Of a stretch of DNA of 64,000 nt, positions 28,124-37,137 are shown one piece after another. The position numbers and the translations under genes are program-made. The stretch is from JANYBT01 sp038211475 (GTDB taxonomy: Bacteria > Acidobacteriota > Terriglobia > Terriglobales > Acidobacteriaceae): the NCBI GenBank assembly GCA_038211475.1, contig JBBQVN010000004.1, forward strand, positions 1 through 64,000. Reading direction: 5' to 3'. Positions within the stretch are counted from its first letter, which is position 1, and each line of letters begins with the position of its first letter. Under the pieces are notes generated by a model. That model searched no databases. It worked only from the letters and a program-made list of their open reading frames with translations, and was not told the DNA's origin.

Positions 28124-30316
28124 CTACCGCGGACGGGCAAATACCAGGGTCACATCGTCGGGCTGCTCGTTGTCTCCGATCCAATCATCCACTGCGGCGG
28201 TCACCGTCTCGCTCAGGCGGGTCAGGTCGAGTTGACGGTTGGCGCGCACCAGATCGATCAGCCGCTCCTCGCCAAACTCGCCATAGTCGTTTTCCGGCTC
28301 GGTTACGCCGTCGCTGTAGGCCAACAGCAGGTCGCCTTTTTCTAGACTCACGCTGGCCTCGGGATAAGTCTCGTGATCGAACAACCCCACCACTGTGCCG
28401 CCACACTCCAGTCGCCGGATGGAACCATCCCTGGCCACGATGATGGGCGGCAGATGGCCCCCGTTGCTATAGGTCAGTAGCCGCGTCTCGACGTCATACA
28501 CCGCGAGAAACAGCGTTGCATACTTCTCGGTGGGAGTGCTCTCGTAGAGCTGATGGTTGAGCAAAGCCAGTAACGCGCCGGGAGAAATTTCCGTTGAGGA
28601 AACCTCCGAAGCCAACATCAAGTTTCCGCCCGAGGCCGCGCCCGCCGACAAAGCCCGGCTCGTGCGCGGCGCGCTCTCGGTGCTGTAGGCGCGCACTGCA
28701 GAGTGAATCGTCGCCATCAACAGCGCTGCCGAAATCCCTTTTCCGCTGATGTCGCCTACCGCCAGAATCATGCGCGACGAATTTACCGCCAGGAAGTCGT
28801 AGTAGTCTCCGCTGACTGTACGCGCTGGGCGGCAAAAGCCGTGCACTTCCAGGCCTTCCAGTTGCGTAATCTCTCGCGGGAAAAGTTGAGCCTGCACTTC
28901 CTGCGCAATGGCCAACTCGTTTTCCAGACGCTGTTTTTCCTTCTGCTCCAGCACCAGCCGCTCGATCGACGCGGTCATGGAATTAAAAGAATTGGCCAGA
29001 GTGGACAACTGATCGCTGGATCTCACTGGGATGCGATGGCTGAAGTCTCCGCGATTGATGTGCAAGGTGGCCTCGTAAAGTTGCGCTACGGCACCCGTGA
29101 TGGTGCGGGTGAGTCTCCCTCCAATGAACAAAGCGAACAACTCGATAATCGCCAGAAAGATGGCCACTCCCAGCAAGATGTATTCCACCCCCTGGGCAAA
29201 CTTCCCCAACGCTGCGAAGAGGCGTTGGTAGAGTACCGAGGGCCGGGTCTGCACACCGACCACCGCCCCCTGCGAATTGTGCTCCCCGGATTTCCAGTCC
29301 ATCACTGGAAGCGGCGTCCCAAAGGTGATCTGGCGGTCAAACCATGCCGAAGCAGCAGCCACCTTACCGACGCTAAATTCCGCCGCCAGCGATTCATTCG
29401 CGCCATTCTCCAGTACCGCTCCGGAACTGGTCTCGCGGATGGTGAGCCTCTTCCTGTCTTTCGCCGCTTTGTCGTTGTCAGCCGATGATGTCGCCCCAGA
29501 AGCGCCCACAATCGCGGGCGACGTCCGCGGGGTTCGAACATAGAGCGTGATCTCCCCCAGGTCTTTGGCGATGTCCGCCATCAAAGCTTTGTCGAGCCCC
29601 TCGCTGGAAATTACACAGAGCATCTGCGACCGTACGCGGATCAAGGTGGCCGTCCTCATGTAGAGATTCGGCCCATCCTGCACCACCTCGCGAAACGGCC
29701 CTTGAATGTAGTTCGCCGTGGGAAACGCCGGGTCGCCATTTGCGTCGGCGCACAACGCAACCTGTTCGTTGCCATACCAGGCGCATACACTACGGCGAAG
29801 CCAGTGCTCATCCTGACGTCTCAACCCTTCCAGAGACTGCACCGTGGGCTTCTCGCCGCGTTCAATCTTGGCCGCCAGTTCGTTGGCGATCGCGGCATTG
29901 GCCGATTCCAGCGTACGCATTTGCGAATTGATTTCAGAAGTTACGATGAAGCTGGCGAATTGCCCCGCAAACAGATAAATGGTGATCAGCCCCATCGAAA
30001 TCAGCAGGACGGTGGGAATGAAACCCACGAAGACGTAAGTGACAATCAGCCGGTTGCGGAGTCGCCATAAAATGTTCGCCCGAAGCCATCGGAATCCTGT
30101 AAACAGCAGAAAAAGCACTGCCAGAATGCTGACGAACGTAACCCACCCGCCCAGGTCGTTGGCGACCGCCGGGCGGAAAGGCTTGGCGACAGACTGGGCG
30201 ACGAAAAGCAAGACCGCCAAACCAGCCAGATAACAGCCGATCCGCGCCATCCGGCTCTCCGGCCACAGGCCTCGTTTCCGCAGCCGCAGTTCGAGTTCTG
30301 GCAAGAGCAGCTTCAT
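28124..30316 (-). CDS. Membrane-bound SpoIIE/RsbU-type PP2C phosphatase with HAMP domain
   Basis: 730 residues. Two N-terminal membrane helices, a third (IVTYVFVGFIPTVLLISMG), an extracytoplasmic sensor region (residues ~130-360), another helix (ILLGVAIFLAIIELFALFI), then HAMP (NRGDFSHRIPVRSSDQL), a short coiled coil, and a PP2C-like domain with ARTVSGDYYDF, VGDISGKGISAALLM and the C-terminal YSDGVTEPEN and QPDDVTLV. Such proteins dephosphorylate anti-sigma antagonists in partner-switching stress pathways. No anti-sigma partner is nearby. The Mo-enzyme gene follows closely. Confidence 0.93.
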   Translation of the reverse strand: MKLLLPELELRLRKRGLWPESRMARIGCYLAGLAVLLFVAQSVAKPFRPAVANDLGGWVTFVSILAVLFLLFTGFRWLRANILWRLRNRLIVTYVFVGFIPTVLLISMGLITIYLFAGQFASFIVTSEINSQMRTLESANAAIANELAAKIERGEKPTVQSLEGLRRQDEHWLRRSVCAWYGNEQVALCADANGDPAFPTANYIQGPFREVVQDGPNLYMRTATLIRVRSQMLCVISSEGLDKALMADIAKDLGEITLYVRTPRTSPAIVGASGATSSADNDKAAKDRKRLTIRETSSGAVLENGANESLAAEFSVGKVAAASAWFDRQITFGTPLPVMDWKSGEHNSQGAVVGVQTRPSVLYQRLFAALGKFAQGVEYILLGVAIFLAIIELFALFIGGRLTRTITGAVAQLYEATLHINRGDFSHRIPVRSSDQLSTLANSFNSMTASIERLVLEQKEKQRLENELAIAQEVQAQLFPREITQLEGLEVHGFCRPARTVSGDYYDFLAVNSSRMILAVGDISGKGISAALLMATIHSAVRAYSTESAPRTSRALSAGAASGGNLMLASEVSSTEISPGALLALLNHQLYESTPTEKYATLFLAVYDVETRLLTYSNGGHLPPIIVARDGSIRRLECGGTVVGLFDHETYPEASVSLEKGDLLLAYSDGVTEPENDYGEFGEERLIDLVRANRQLDLTRLSETVTAAVDDWIGDNEQPDDVTLVFARPR

Positions 30317-30357
30317 TGCAATCGCATCCGATTATAGGCTGGCCGTCCGAGGCAAGC

Positions 30358-30558
30358 TCAAATCTCCGGATAGATGTCGAAAAATGCTTCCACGCTGGTG
30401 CGCAGCTGCTTTTCAATTTCCTCTTTGCTGCCTTCTAATACGTGCATGGTGACGCGCGCTTCGCGGCCATTCTTCAGTTTCAGAACCGCATCGCCTACTT
30501 CCACCACTTCGTCCGAGGGCAGCAGTCGGAGTCCATAAATCATTGTTAGGTTTGCCAT
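30358..30558 (-). CDS. Small conserved-looking protein, unknown function
   Basis: 66 residues from the ATG at 30558. It begins MANLTMIYGLRLLPSDEVVE, has alternating hydrophobic strands and a C-terminal acidic helix (EEIEKQLRTSVEAFFDIYP). There are no Cys, no signal and no membrane segment. No clear SD is seen. It is 41 bp before the phosphatase gene on the same strand and divergent from trxB. I do not recognise it. Confidence 0.6.
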   Translation of the reverse strand: MANLTMIYGLRLLPSDEVVEVGDAVLKLKNGREARVTMHVLEGSKEEIEKQLRTSVEAFFDIYPEI

Positions 30559-30659
30559 GGTTGATTCTAACTTGCCGGGCCTCTTGGATTGCTCGGATCT
30601 GTCTCCGCTCGAGCGCGCGAGACCAATTTTTCTTTTCGGCATCTACAATAGGGATTCCT

Positions 30660-31592
30660 ATGACTGACATTCGCAACGTGGTTATCATCGGTTCTGGTTG
30701 CGCGGGCCACACCGCCGCACTCTACAGTGCACGCGCCAACTTGAAACCGTTGGTCATTGAGGGGCATGAGCCTGGCGGCCAGCTTTCCATGACTACCCTG
30801 GTAGAGAATTTTCCCGGATTTCCCGATGGCATCCAGGGCCCCGAACTCATCGAAAATATGCGAAAGCAGGCGGAGCGGTTTGGCGCCGAGTATCGTATCG
30901 GGCATCTGGACAAGGTGGATTTGAGCCGCCGGCCCTTCACTCTGACCGTCGGCAGAGACACCATCCAGACGGAAACCCTGATCATCGCCAGCGGAGCCTC
31001 CGCGCGCTGGCTCGGTCTGGCCAATGAACAGGCTCTGATTGGCCGCGGCGTGTCGTCATGCGCCACTTGCGACGGATTCTTCTTCTCTCGAAAAGAAATT
31101 GTCGTCATCGGTGGCGGCGACTCGGCCATGGAGGAAGCTACGTTCCTTACTCGCTTCGCCAGCAAAGTCACGCTGATTCATCGCCGCTCGGAATTTCGTG
31201 CCTCCAAGATCATGCTTGACCGTGCCCGCAGCAATCCGAAGATCGCATTTCTCACTGACACCGTGGTGGATGACGTGCTCGACGTCAGCAAAAAAGAAGT
31301 CACCGCGCTGAAGCTTCGCAACCTGAAAACGGGCGAGAGTTGGGATTTCCCCACGAGCGCCATGTTTCTTGGCATTGGTCATATCCCAAACGCAAAAATG
31401 TTTGAAGGCCAGTTGGAAGCCGATGTCGACGGCTACCTCATCACCCACCACAATGTCCTGACCAAGGTTGAGGGTGTCTTCGCCTGCGGCGATGTGCAAG
31501 ACCGCCGCTATCGCCAGGCCATCACTGCCGCCGGTTCAGGCTGCATGGCCGCGCTCGAAGTGGAAAAATTCCTGGAAGATCACGGACACTGA
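30660..31592 (+). CDS. trxB: Thioredoxin reductase (NADPH)
   Basis: 310 residues, full length for low-Mr thioredoxin reductase. FAD-binding VVIIGSGCAGHTAALYSAR, redox-active CATC near residue 138 (SSCATCDGFFF), NADPH-binding VVIGGGDSAMEEATFL, and the C-terminal FAD block GVFACGDVQDRRYRQAITAAGSG. The ATG at 30660 follows AGGGAT and is preferred over an in-frame start at 30543. It reduces thioredoxin, and may also serve the peroxiredoxin system. Confidence 0.96.
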   Translation: MTDIRNVVIIGSGCAGHTAALYSARANLKPLVIEGHEPGGQLSMTTLVENFPGFPDGIQGPELIENMRKQAERFGAEYRIGHLDKVDLSRRPFTLTVGRDTIQTETLIIASGASARWLGLANEQALIGRGVSSCATCDGFFFSRKEIVVIGGGDSAMEEATFLTRFASKVTLIHRRSEFRASKIMLDRARSNPKIAFLTDTVVDDVLDVSKKEVTALKLRNLKTGESWDFPTSAMFLGIGHIPNAKMFEGQLEADVDGYLITHHNVLTKVEGVFACGDVQDRRYRQAITAAGSGCMAALEVEKFLEDHGH

Positions 31593-31685
31593 TCGTTGAA
31601 GAACACCTATTGTTTGCCGCTCCAATTTTTGAATCTTTTTCCACGCTTGCTCCGTCTACTGTGGAGTTGAAGGAGATTAGTCGCC

Positions 31686-31946
31686 ATGGCAAAACCAGCT
31701 TGCACCCACCTCGATCAAATCAAGAACGTCACGCCCAGCGGTAAGGGTTGTAAAGAGTGCCTGGAAACGGGCGATACCTGGGTCCATCTCCGCATGTGCC
31801 TGAGTTGCGGTCACGTGGGCTGCTGCGATTCCTCCAAGAACAAGCATGCGCGTGCTCACAACGCCCACACTCACCACCCCATCATTCAGTCGGCTGAGCC
31901 CGGCGAAGACTGGCGTTGGTGCTATACCGACGACATGTATGTGTGA
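31686..31946 (+). CDS. UBP-type zinc finger protein
   Basis: 86 residues, essentially one ZnF-UBP domain: ACTHLDQI, GCKECLETGDTWVHLRMCLSCGHVGCCDSS and HARAHNAHTHHPIIQS, with the expected Cys/His ligands and a C-terminal W-C-Y. In bacteria these stand-alone domains have no ubiquitin partner; the role is unknown. Good SD (AAGGAG) before the ATG. 93 bp after trxB, possibly cotranscribed. Confidence 0.92.
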   Translation: MAKPACTHLDQIKNVTPSGKGCKECLETGDTWVHLRMCLSCGHVGCCDSSKNKHARAHNAHTHHPIIQSAEPGEDWRWCYTDDMYV

Positions 31947-31956
31947 CGCGAAGCGG

Positions 31957-33402
31957 CTAACTGGCTGGAGCCGCGTTTCCGCCGGTCACCGTTTTGTCAG
32001 TGACCGTTTTCCCAGTCACGGTTTTGCCAGTCACGGTTTTGTCGAAGATCCACAACACCACCGCCGTCACTAGCCCCACTCCGGTCACCACCCACCAGAT
32101 GCGTTCCGGCTGGTGGGTTACCTCTCCGAAGTGATGCATCAGGGTTCCGCCGAACCAGCCTCCGATCAGCGACCCGATCCCAATCGGCAGGAAGGCAAAC
32201 CCCATGTAGGTACCCTGCTGTCCGGGCGGCGCCAGTCGCGAGATGTATTCGTAGTAGCGCGGCGCTTGAATGATCTCGCCCAGCGCCAGCACAAACAGCG
32301 TCAATACCGCGGCCCACACCGTCGGCCGCGTCGCCAAAATCATCCACGACATCGAGGTGATCACGGTGCCGATGATGACAGCTTGAAATGCTGGAATTCT
32401 GCGCGTCAGAAAATTCATGCCGAGGGTCAGGCAGATCACAGTCAGGCCATCGGTCACCAGAATGATTTCGACATCCGCACCCGAGTTCACAAATCGGTGG
32501 ATGTATCCCGGCAAGCTGATGTACTGCTGCCAAAACACCACCCAGTAGCCGGTGAACAATACCAGAAACCACATGAAGCGGCTGAGGCCGGCGAGCACCA
32601 GCGCCAGCAGTCCTACCCACACCCACCATGGAACGCTGACCGAGGGATAGACAAACATCGCGATGCGCAGCAGGAAGGCTACGAGCAATACCGGCAGCAC
32701 CAACCGGTAGTTGCCCAGCACTACACAGAAATTTCGCGCGACTGTCGCGAGAGAAGGCGGCGGCGCGTCTCCCACCTTGCGCGGCTCGCGGAAAAAGAGC
32801 AGCACAAAAAAGAACATCGCGAACACGCCCAGCGCGGCCACCCGATACACATTCTCGACCCCCAGATGGCGGTGCGCCCACGATGCGAAATAAGGCCCGG
32901 CCGCACCGCCGACGTTCACCATGGTGTAGTAGATCGAGTAGCCGATCGAACGAACGTTCTCTTTCGACGCGCGCGCCGTGGTCCCCACTACACAAGGTTT
33001 CACTAGCGCCACGCCCAGCGCGGGAAGCATCAGAATGCAGCCCACAAACAGGCCCAGCGGCATGGCGTTGCGCACTGGCGCCAGCCACGGTGCGGCAATC
33101 GAGCCGATCAGAAAATAGGAAACTGCCAGAATCAAGTATGCGATCGACAAGGCTCGGCGGAACCCCAATCGGTCGGCAGCGGCTCCACCAAAGATGGCGA
33201 GAAACCACACCATGCCGCCAAAGAGCCCGGTTAACGTTCCCGTTTGCTCCGTCGAGAAGTTCAGCCGTTCCTGCAGGTACAGAGCAAGCGACGCGAAGGC
33301 CCCATAGTAAGAGAGCCGCTCGAAGATCTCGCTGATGTTTGCGACCCAGAACGGCCGCTCAAAGCCAGTGCGGATCTCGTGAAAACGTTCGGAAAAGCTC
33401 AA
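31957..33402 (-). CDS. POT/PTR family proton-coupled peptide transporter
   Basis: 481 residues and about 12-14 membrane segments. The signature E-x-x-E-R-x-x-Y-Y is present in EIFERLSYYGAF on helix 1, followed by the MFS loop GGAAADRLGFRRALS. POT carriers import di- and tripeptides with protons. The C-terminus carries four tandem five-residue repeats of the VTGKT type (see the repeat feature). Its ATG overlaps the DUF167 stop by four bases (ATGA), implying translational coupling. Confidence 0.9.
   Translation of the reverse strand: MSFSERFHEIRTGFERPFWVANISEIFERLSYYGAFASLALYLQERLNFSTEQTGTLTGLFGGMVWFLAIFGGAAADRLGFRRALSIAYLILAVSYFLIGSIAAPWLAPVRNAMPLGLFVGCILMLPALGVALVKPCVVGTTARASKENVRSIGYSIYYTMVNVGGAAGPYFASWAHRHLGVENVYRVAALGVFAMFFFVLLFFREPRKVGDAPPPSLATVARNFCVVLGNYRLVLPVLLVAFLLRIAMFVYPSVSVPWWVWVGLLALVLAGLSRFMWFLVLFTGYWVVFWQQYISLPGYIHRFVNSGADVEIILVTDGLTVICLTLGMNFLTRRIPAFQAVIIGTVITSMSWMILATRPTVWAAVLTLFVLALGEIIQAPRYYEYISRLAPPGQQGTYMGFAFLPIGIGSLIGGWFGGTLMHHFGEVTHQPERIWWVVTGVGLVTAVVLWIFDKTVTGKTVTGKTVTDKTVTGGNAAPAS
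31983..32045 (-). repeat. 15-bp tandem repeats encoding VTGKT units at the C-terminus of the POT carrier
   Basis: About four copies of a 15-bp unit (plus-strand form CAGTCACGGTTTTGC) give TVTGKTVTGKTVTDKTVTGG just before the end of the protein. The unit stays in frame because 15 is a multiple of three. Copies differ by one or two bases. Confidence 0.85.
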
Positions 33403-33701
33403 GAGTGGCTCCTGTCGTTGATCAACCGCTGACCCACTTGCTCCGCCGTAAGCCCCGCCACCCGCACCACTTTATTGCGGCTGGCAAGACCGCTTGCAAT
33501 ACTAACGGACGAGCGCGGAACCTTCAAAAGTTTTGCGAAGAATGCGATGCAGGCTGCGTTGGCGCGGCCGTCCACCGGCGGAGCCGTCAAGGCAACTTTC
33601 AGCGCATCGCCGACCTCGCCCGTAATGGCATCGTTCTTCGCTCGGGGATGCACTCTCACCGCGAACGTCGCTCCCGAGGGCGTGTCATAAACCGGGACCA
33701 T
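33399..33701 (-). CDS. DUF167 (YggU-like) family protein
   Basis: 100 residues. Core motifs FAVRVHPRAKNDAITGEVGDALKV and APPVDGRANAACIAFFAKLLKV are diagnostic of DUF167; function is unknown. It lies just after yggS, echoing the yggS-yggT-yggU order, with yggT absent. Its TGA overlaps the ATG of the transporter gene. Confidence 0.92.
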   Translation of the reverse strand: MVPVYDTPSGATFAVRVHPRAKNDAITGEVGDALKVALTAPPVDGRANAACIAFFAKLLKVPRSSVSIASGLASRNKVVRVAGLTAEQVGQRLINDRSHS

Positions 33702-33780
33702 CAGCGCCTTCGGCCATGGGAGAACGGCGCGGGCAGAGGTTGAATGCCTAAAACGAAACAGCTCGCACTGTGTTGTCCGG

Positions 33781-34491
33781 TCACGTTTGGGGCTTTTCTC
33801 TCACGCCGAAAATCGCCGTGCCCACCCGCACGCAGGTCGCTCCTTCCGCGATGGCAACCTCAAAGTCGTGCGACATCCCCATGGACAATGTATCCATTGC
33901 AACTCCTGGCAAGCGCCGGGTTGCAATGCGGTCACGCAATTCGCGCAGTTGCCGAAAGTAGGGCCGCGCCAGTTCCGGATCGTCCGAAAATGGTGGTACC
34001 GTCATCAGCCCGCGGATTTCCAAGTTCGGCCACTCAGTCGCCCGTTGCAAAATCCCATCCAGTTCCGGCGACTCCGCCGCTAAGCCGCTCTTCGCCGCCT
34101 CGCCCCCGATGTTGACTTCAATCAGTACGGTGATTTTCTCGCCCAACTCCGCCGCCGCCGCATTCAATTTTGCCACCAGTTTCGCCGAGTCCACCGAATC
34201 AATCGCGGCAAACAACTCCGCAGCTTTGCCCGCCTTGTTGGTTTGCAGATGCCCAATCAAGTGGAACTCTGCCCCCGCCAGATCGGCGACCGCATCTGAC
34301 TTCCCGGCAAACTCCTGCACACGGTTCTCGCCAAACGCACGAATTCCGGCCGCATGTGCTTCACGAATGCCCTCCACCGGAAAAGTCTTGCTAACAGCCA
34401 TCAGCGTGACGTCATCGGCCCGCCGACCCGCTCGCAGCGCCGCAGTTTCAATTCGCTCCCGCACCCGCGCAATGTTTTCCGCAATAGCCAT
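33781..34491 (-). CDS. yggS: YggS/PROSC family PLP homeostasis protein
   Basis: 236 residues from the ATG at 34491; longer starts run into the OPT gene. PLP Lys in LMAVSKTFPVEGIREA, then FGENRVQEF, FHLIGHLQTNK, VLIEVNIGGEAAKSG, LSMGMSHDFEVAIAEGAT and RVGTAIFG. It buffers cellular PLP and affects amino-acid homeostasis; no racemase activity is expected. Confidence 0.95.
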   Translation of the reverse strand: MAIAENIARVRERIETAALRAGRRADDVTLMAVSKTFPVEGIREAHAAGIRAFGENRVQEFAGKSDAVADLAGAEFHLIGHLQTNKAGKAAELFAAIDSVDSAKLVAKLNAAAAELGEKITVLIEVNIGGEAAKSGLAAESPELDGILQRATEWPNLEIRGLMTVPPFSDDPELARPYFRQLRELRDRIATRRLPGVAMDTLSMGMSHDFEVAIAEGATCVRVGTAIFGVREKPQT

Positions 34492-34570
34492 AGCACTCGC
34501 GCTAAAGAAAAAAGTCAGACTGCAGATGCTGCGTACCCCTGTCTGCAATCTGACTTCGAACCTCTGTCCT

Positions 34571-36616
34571 CTACATGATTGCCGTCGGCGGCGCCGGATC
34601 TTCCGGTCGACCCGCATTGGTCAGCGGCACCCGCACCATCACCACGGCCAGCACTACCAATGCGATCATCGAGACCGGGAACGGCGGCGCCCACTTGAGC
34701 AACGTCACGTCGTGCCCTGTGCCTACCAATGCCGCAATCACCAGTCCGCACAGCGCCTCGCCGGCAATCAGACCTGAAGCGGTCAGCACCCCTGCATTCT
34801 CCACCCGTGCTTTCTGCGCGTCGTTGAATCCGCGGCGGTCGCGGAATTTATCCGTAGCCCAGCGAATCAGTCCGCCGACGAAGATGGCAAACGTTGTCCC
34901 CAAAGGCAGGTACATACCGACCGAGAACAGCATCGGGCTGCGAACTTCGATCAGGATCAGCGCAAAGCCCATCAGGATGCCGACAATCACCAGCGGCCAC
35001 GCCATGTTGCCGCCAACAATCCCCTGCGCCAGCGATGCCATCAGTCCCGCTTGTGGAGCAGGCAACGCCGGACTGCCAAAGTGATATGCCTTATCCAGAA
35101 TCGCCAGCGGGAAGAACAGTACGAGCGAAGCGACCACCACGCCCATCAGATCGCCAAGCTGCATCTTGGAGGGAGTGCCGCCCAGAATGTGACCGACTTT
35201 CAGATCCTGAAGCATCTCCCCCGCCACCGCCGACGATACACAAACTACCGCGGCCACGCCCAGCACCGCCGCGACTCCGCCGACTCCCGATACCCCAAGA
35301 GCCACCATCAACAGCGCGGCCACTACCAGCGTGCACAGGGTCAAGCCCGACACCGGATTGTTCGACGACCCGATCATGCCGACCAGGTTGCCCGAGACCG
35401 CCGCAAAGAAGAAGCCCAACACGATCATCACCACGGCTGCGACTGCCGCGCCCGTAATCACTGTCGAGCTGCTCAGGTTGCCAGCGCCGTGGATGAAGTA
35501 GTAGTACAGAGCGAACATCGCTATCAGGACCCCAGCGATGCCGGCAAACACGACTTTCGCGTTCAGGTCGCGCTCGGTGCGGTTCGTAGCGGCGTGCGCC
35601 GATGCCGATTTCTTCAGGTCAGATACTGCTCGCGCCATGCCCACGCCCAGTTGCTTGCGCATTTTAAACAGCGTGTAGGACGCGCCCACCAACATTCCGC
35701 CCACTGCAATCGGCCGCACGATGGAAAAGTAAATGGCCTGCGCCAGCAACACGCCCGACAAACTCTGCCCCGCGGGTAGCGATGCTTGTATCGACGGCCC
35801 CATTAAAAAACTAAGGAGTGGAACCAACAGTCCCCACGCCAGCACGCCACCTGCGAAGTTCAGTGCGGCCAGCCGCGGCCCAATGATGTAGCCCACTCCC
35901 AGATACGCCGGGCTGATGTCAGGCGCGGTCATGATGGAAGCCCCGCCCGTCAGCGTGGTCGCGACGCTGGGATTCGTACTTGTCCGCAGAATCAGCTTCT
36001 TCCCCAAAGCTCCGATATTGATGGGGAACACATTGCTCGGCGAAAAAATATTGAATGCGCCCAGCAGATACATAAATCCGCCGAAGCCCATATTGGCGAA
36101 CAAGATCTTCGCGGCGCGCGACCCTTGCTGCCCCGCTTTATGAATTTCCGAAGCTGCCACCGATTCCGGGAACGGCAGGTCGGGATCCTCCACCATCACC
36201 CGCCGAAGCAGCGTCACAAATAAAATACCGAGCGTGCCGCCGATCACCATCAATGCCACCGAGTTCCAGTATTTGTCGCTGGTCAGTCCCGGCCACAGCC
36301 CCGCCATCACAAAAGCGGGAATGGTGAACACCGCGCCCGCCGCCACCGACTCACCAATTGAGCCAATGGTCCGGGCCATGTTCTCTTCCAGCAGCGAGCC
36401 CTTCATCAGCCGCAGAAGCGCCATGCCGATCACGGCTGCCGGATACGTGGCCGCGATGGTCATGCCGGCGCGCAATCCCAGGTAGGCATTCGCCGCCCCC
36501 AGAATCATTGTCATCACCAATCCGAGCAACACTGCCCGGAAGGTGAACTCCTTCATTTCCATGGTTTCGGGCACGTAGGGTTTGTGCTTCTTGACTTCAA
36601 GGGTGCTCATGCTCAT
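34571..36616 (-). CDS. OPT family oligopeptide transporter
   Basis: 681 residues with about 14-16 membrane segments. The N-terminal block is EFTFRAVLLGLVMTMILGAANAYLGLRAGMTIAATYPAAVIGM in pieces typical of bacterial OPT proteins; later GSSNNPVSGLTL and GTPSKMQLGDLMG are characteristic. OPT carriers import peptides or metal-chelate complexes with protons. The ATG at 36616 has GAGG upstream; a second ATG lies two codons later. With the POT carrier 1.2 kb away this makes two peptide-uptake systems close together. Confidence 0.92.
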   Translation of the reverse strand: MSMSTLEVKKHKPYVPETMEMKEFTFRAVLLGLVMTMILGAANAYLGLRAGMTIAATYPAAVIGMALLRLMKGSLLEENMARTIGSIGESVAAGAVFTIPAFVMAGLWPGLTSDKYWNSVALMVIGGTLGILFVTLLRRVMVEDPDLPFPESVAASEIHKAGQQGSRAAKILFANMGFGGFMYLLGAFNIFSPSNVFPINIGALGKKLILRTSTNPSVATTLTGGASIMTAPDISPAYLGVGYIIGPRLAALNFAGGVLAWGLLVPLLSFLMGPSIQASLPAGQSLSGVLLAQAIYFSIVRPIAVGGMLVGASYTLFKMRKQLGVGMARAVSDLKKSASAHAATNRTERDLNAKVVFAGIAGVLIAMFALYYYFIHGAGNLSSSTVITGAAVAAVVMIVLGFFFAAVSGNLVGMIGSSNNPVSGLTLCTLVVAALLMVALGVSGVGGVAAVLGVAAVVCVSSAVAGEMLQDLKVGHILGGTPSKMQLGDLMGVVVASLVLFFPLAILDKAYHFGSPALPAPQAGLMASLAQGIVGGNMAWPLVIVGILMGFALILIEVRSPMLFSVGMYLPLGTTFAIFVGGLIRWATDKFRDRRGFNDAQKARVENAGVLTASGLIAGEALCGLVIAALVGTGHDVTLLKWAPPFPVSMIALVVLAVVMVRVPLTNAGRPEDPAPPTAIM

Positions 36617-36753
36617 GGCAAGATCCTCGCTAGGTGGATGAACCGGCACAGCGTTGTAGGGAAAGCGCGAAAGTTAGCACGCGGACCGCCTTGCTGACAA
36701 GGGCGCCCCCTCTTCGGGGGACCCCTCAAAAGCTCGCGAATTTTTCATTAATA

Positions 36754-36782
36754 TTCCAATCGCCGCTTCCGTTTCGTATAAT
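36754..36782 (+). promoter_or_regulatory. Sigma-70-like promoter for the 36848 gene
   Basis: A perfect TATAAT at 36777-36782 with TTCCAA 17 bp upstream (three of six -35 matches). Expected start of transcription about 36789. The surroundings are locally AT-rich. Confidence 0.5.
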
Positions 36783-36847
36783 GCTACCACCGTGCATAAC
36801 AGGTTGCGCATGTGGCCGAGACCGACAACCCCAATCCGCTGCGCTCC

Positions 36848-37072
36848 ATGAGCTACTTCACACAATATCGCTGCCGCGATTGTGGTGGCCAGGTAGCCTT
36901 CAAGTCGCGGCCCCGAAACTTCCGCGAGATGTACCTTCTGCCCTTGCTGCGCCTTCGGCCGGTGCGTTGTGCCAATTGCTTCCGCAGAGAATATCGTCCG
37001 CGCACCGTCCCCACACGAGACCGCAACCTTGATCCATCCAGGGATTCCGTCATGGGTGGAGGCGTTGCATAG
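36848..37072 (+). CDS. Small zinc-ribbon-like protein
   Basis: 74 residues. Two Cys pairs, YRCRDCGG at the start and RCANCFRREYR about 30 residues later, frame a basic segment (SRPRNFREMYLLPLLRLRP), so one zinc ribbon is likely. Start uncertain: ATG at 36848, or a GTG at 36812 in frame. Function unknown. A good -10 box lies 66 bp upstream. Confidence 0.65.
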   Translation: MSYFTQYRCRDCGGQVAFKSRPRNFREMYLLPLLRLRPVRCANCFRREYRPRTVPTRDRNLDPSRDSVMGGGVA

Positions 37073-37137
37073 CTTCGACAGCGTCGTTATACTGAAGGGG
37101 TAAGTCTGGTCGGATACCCAATCCCTCGCCAGACCTT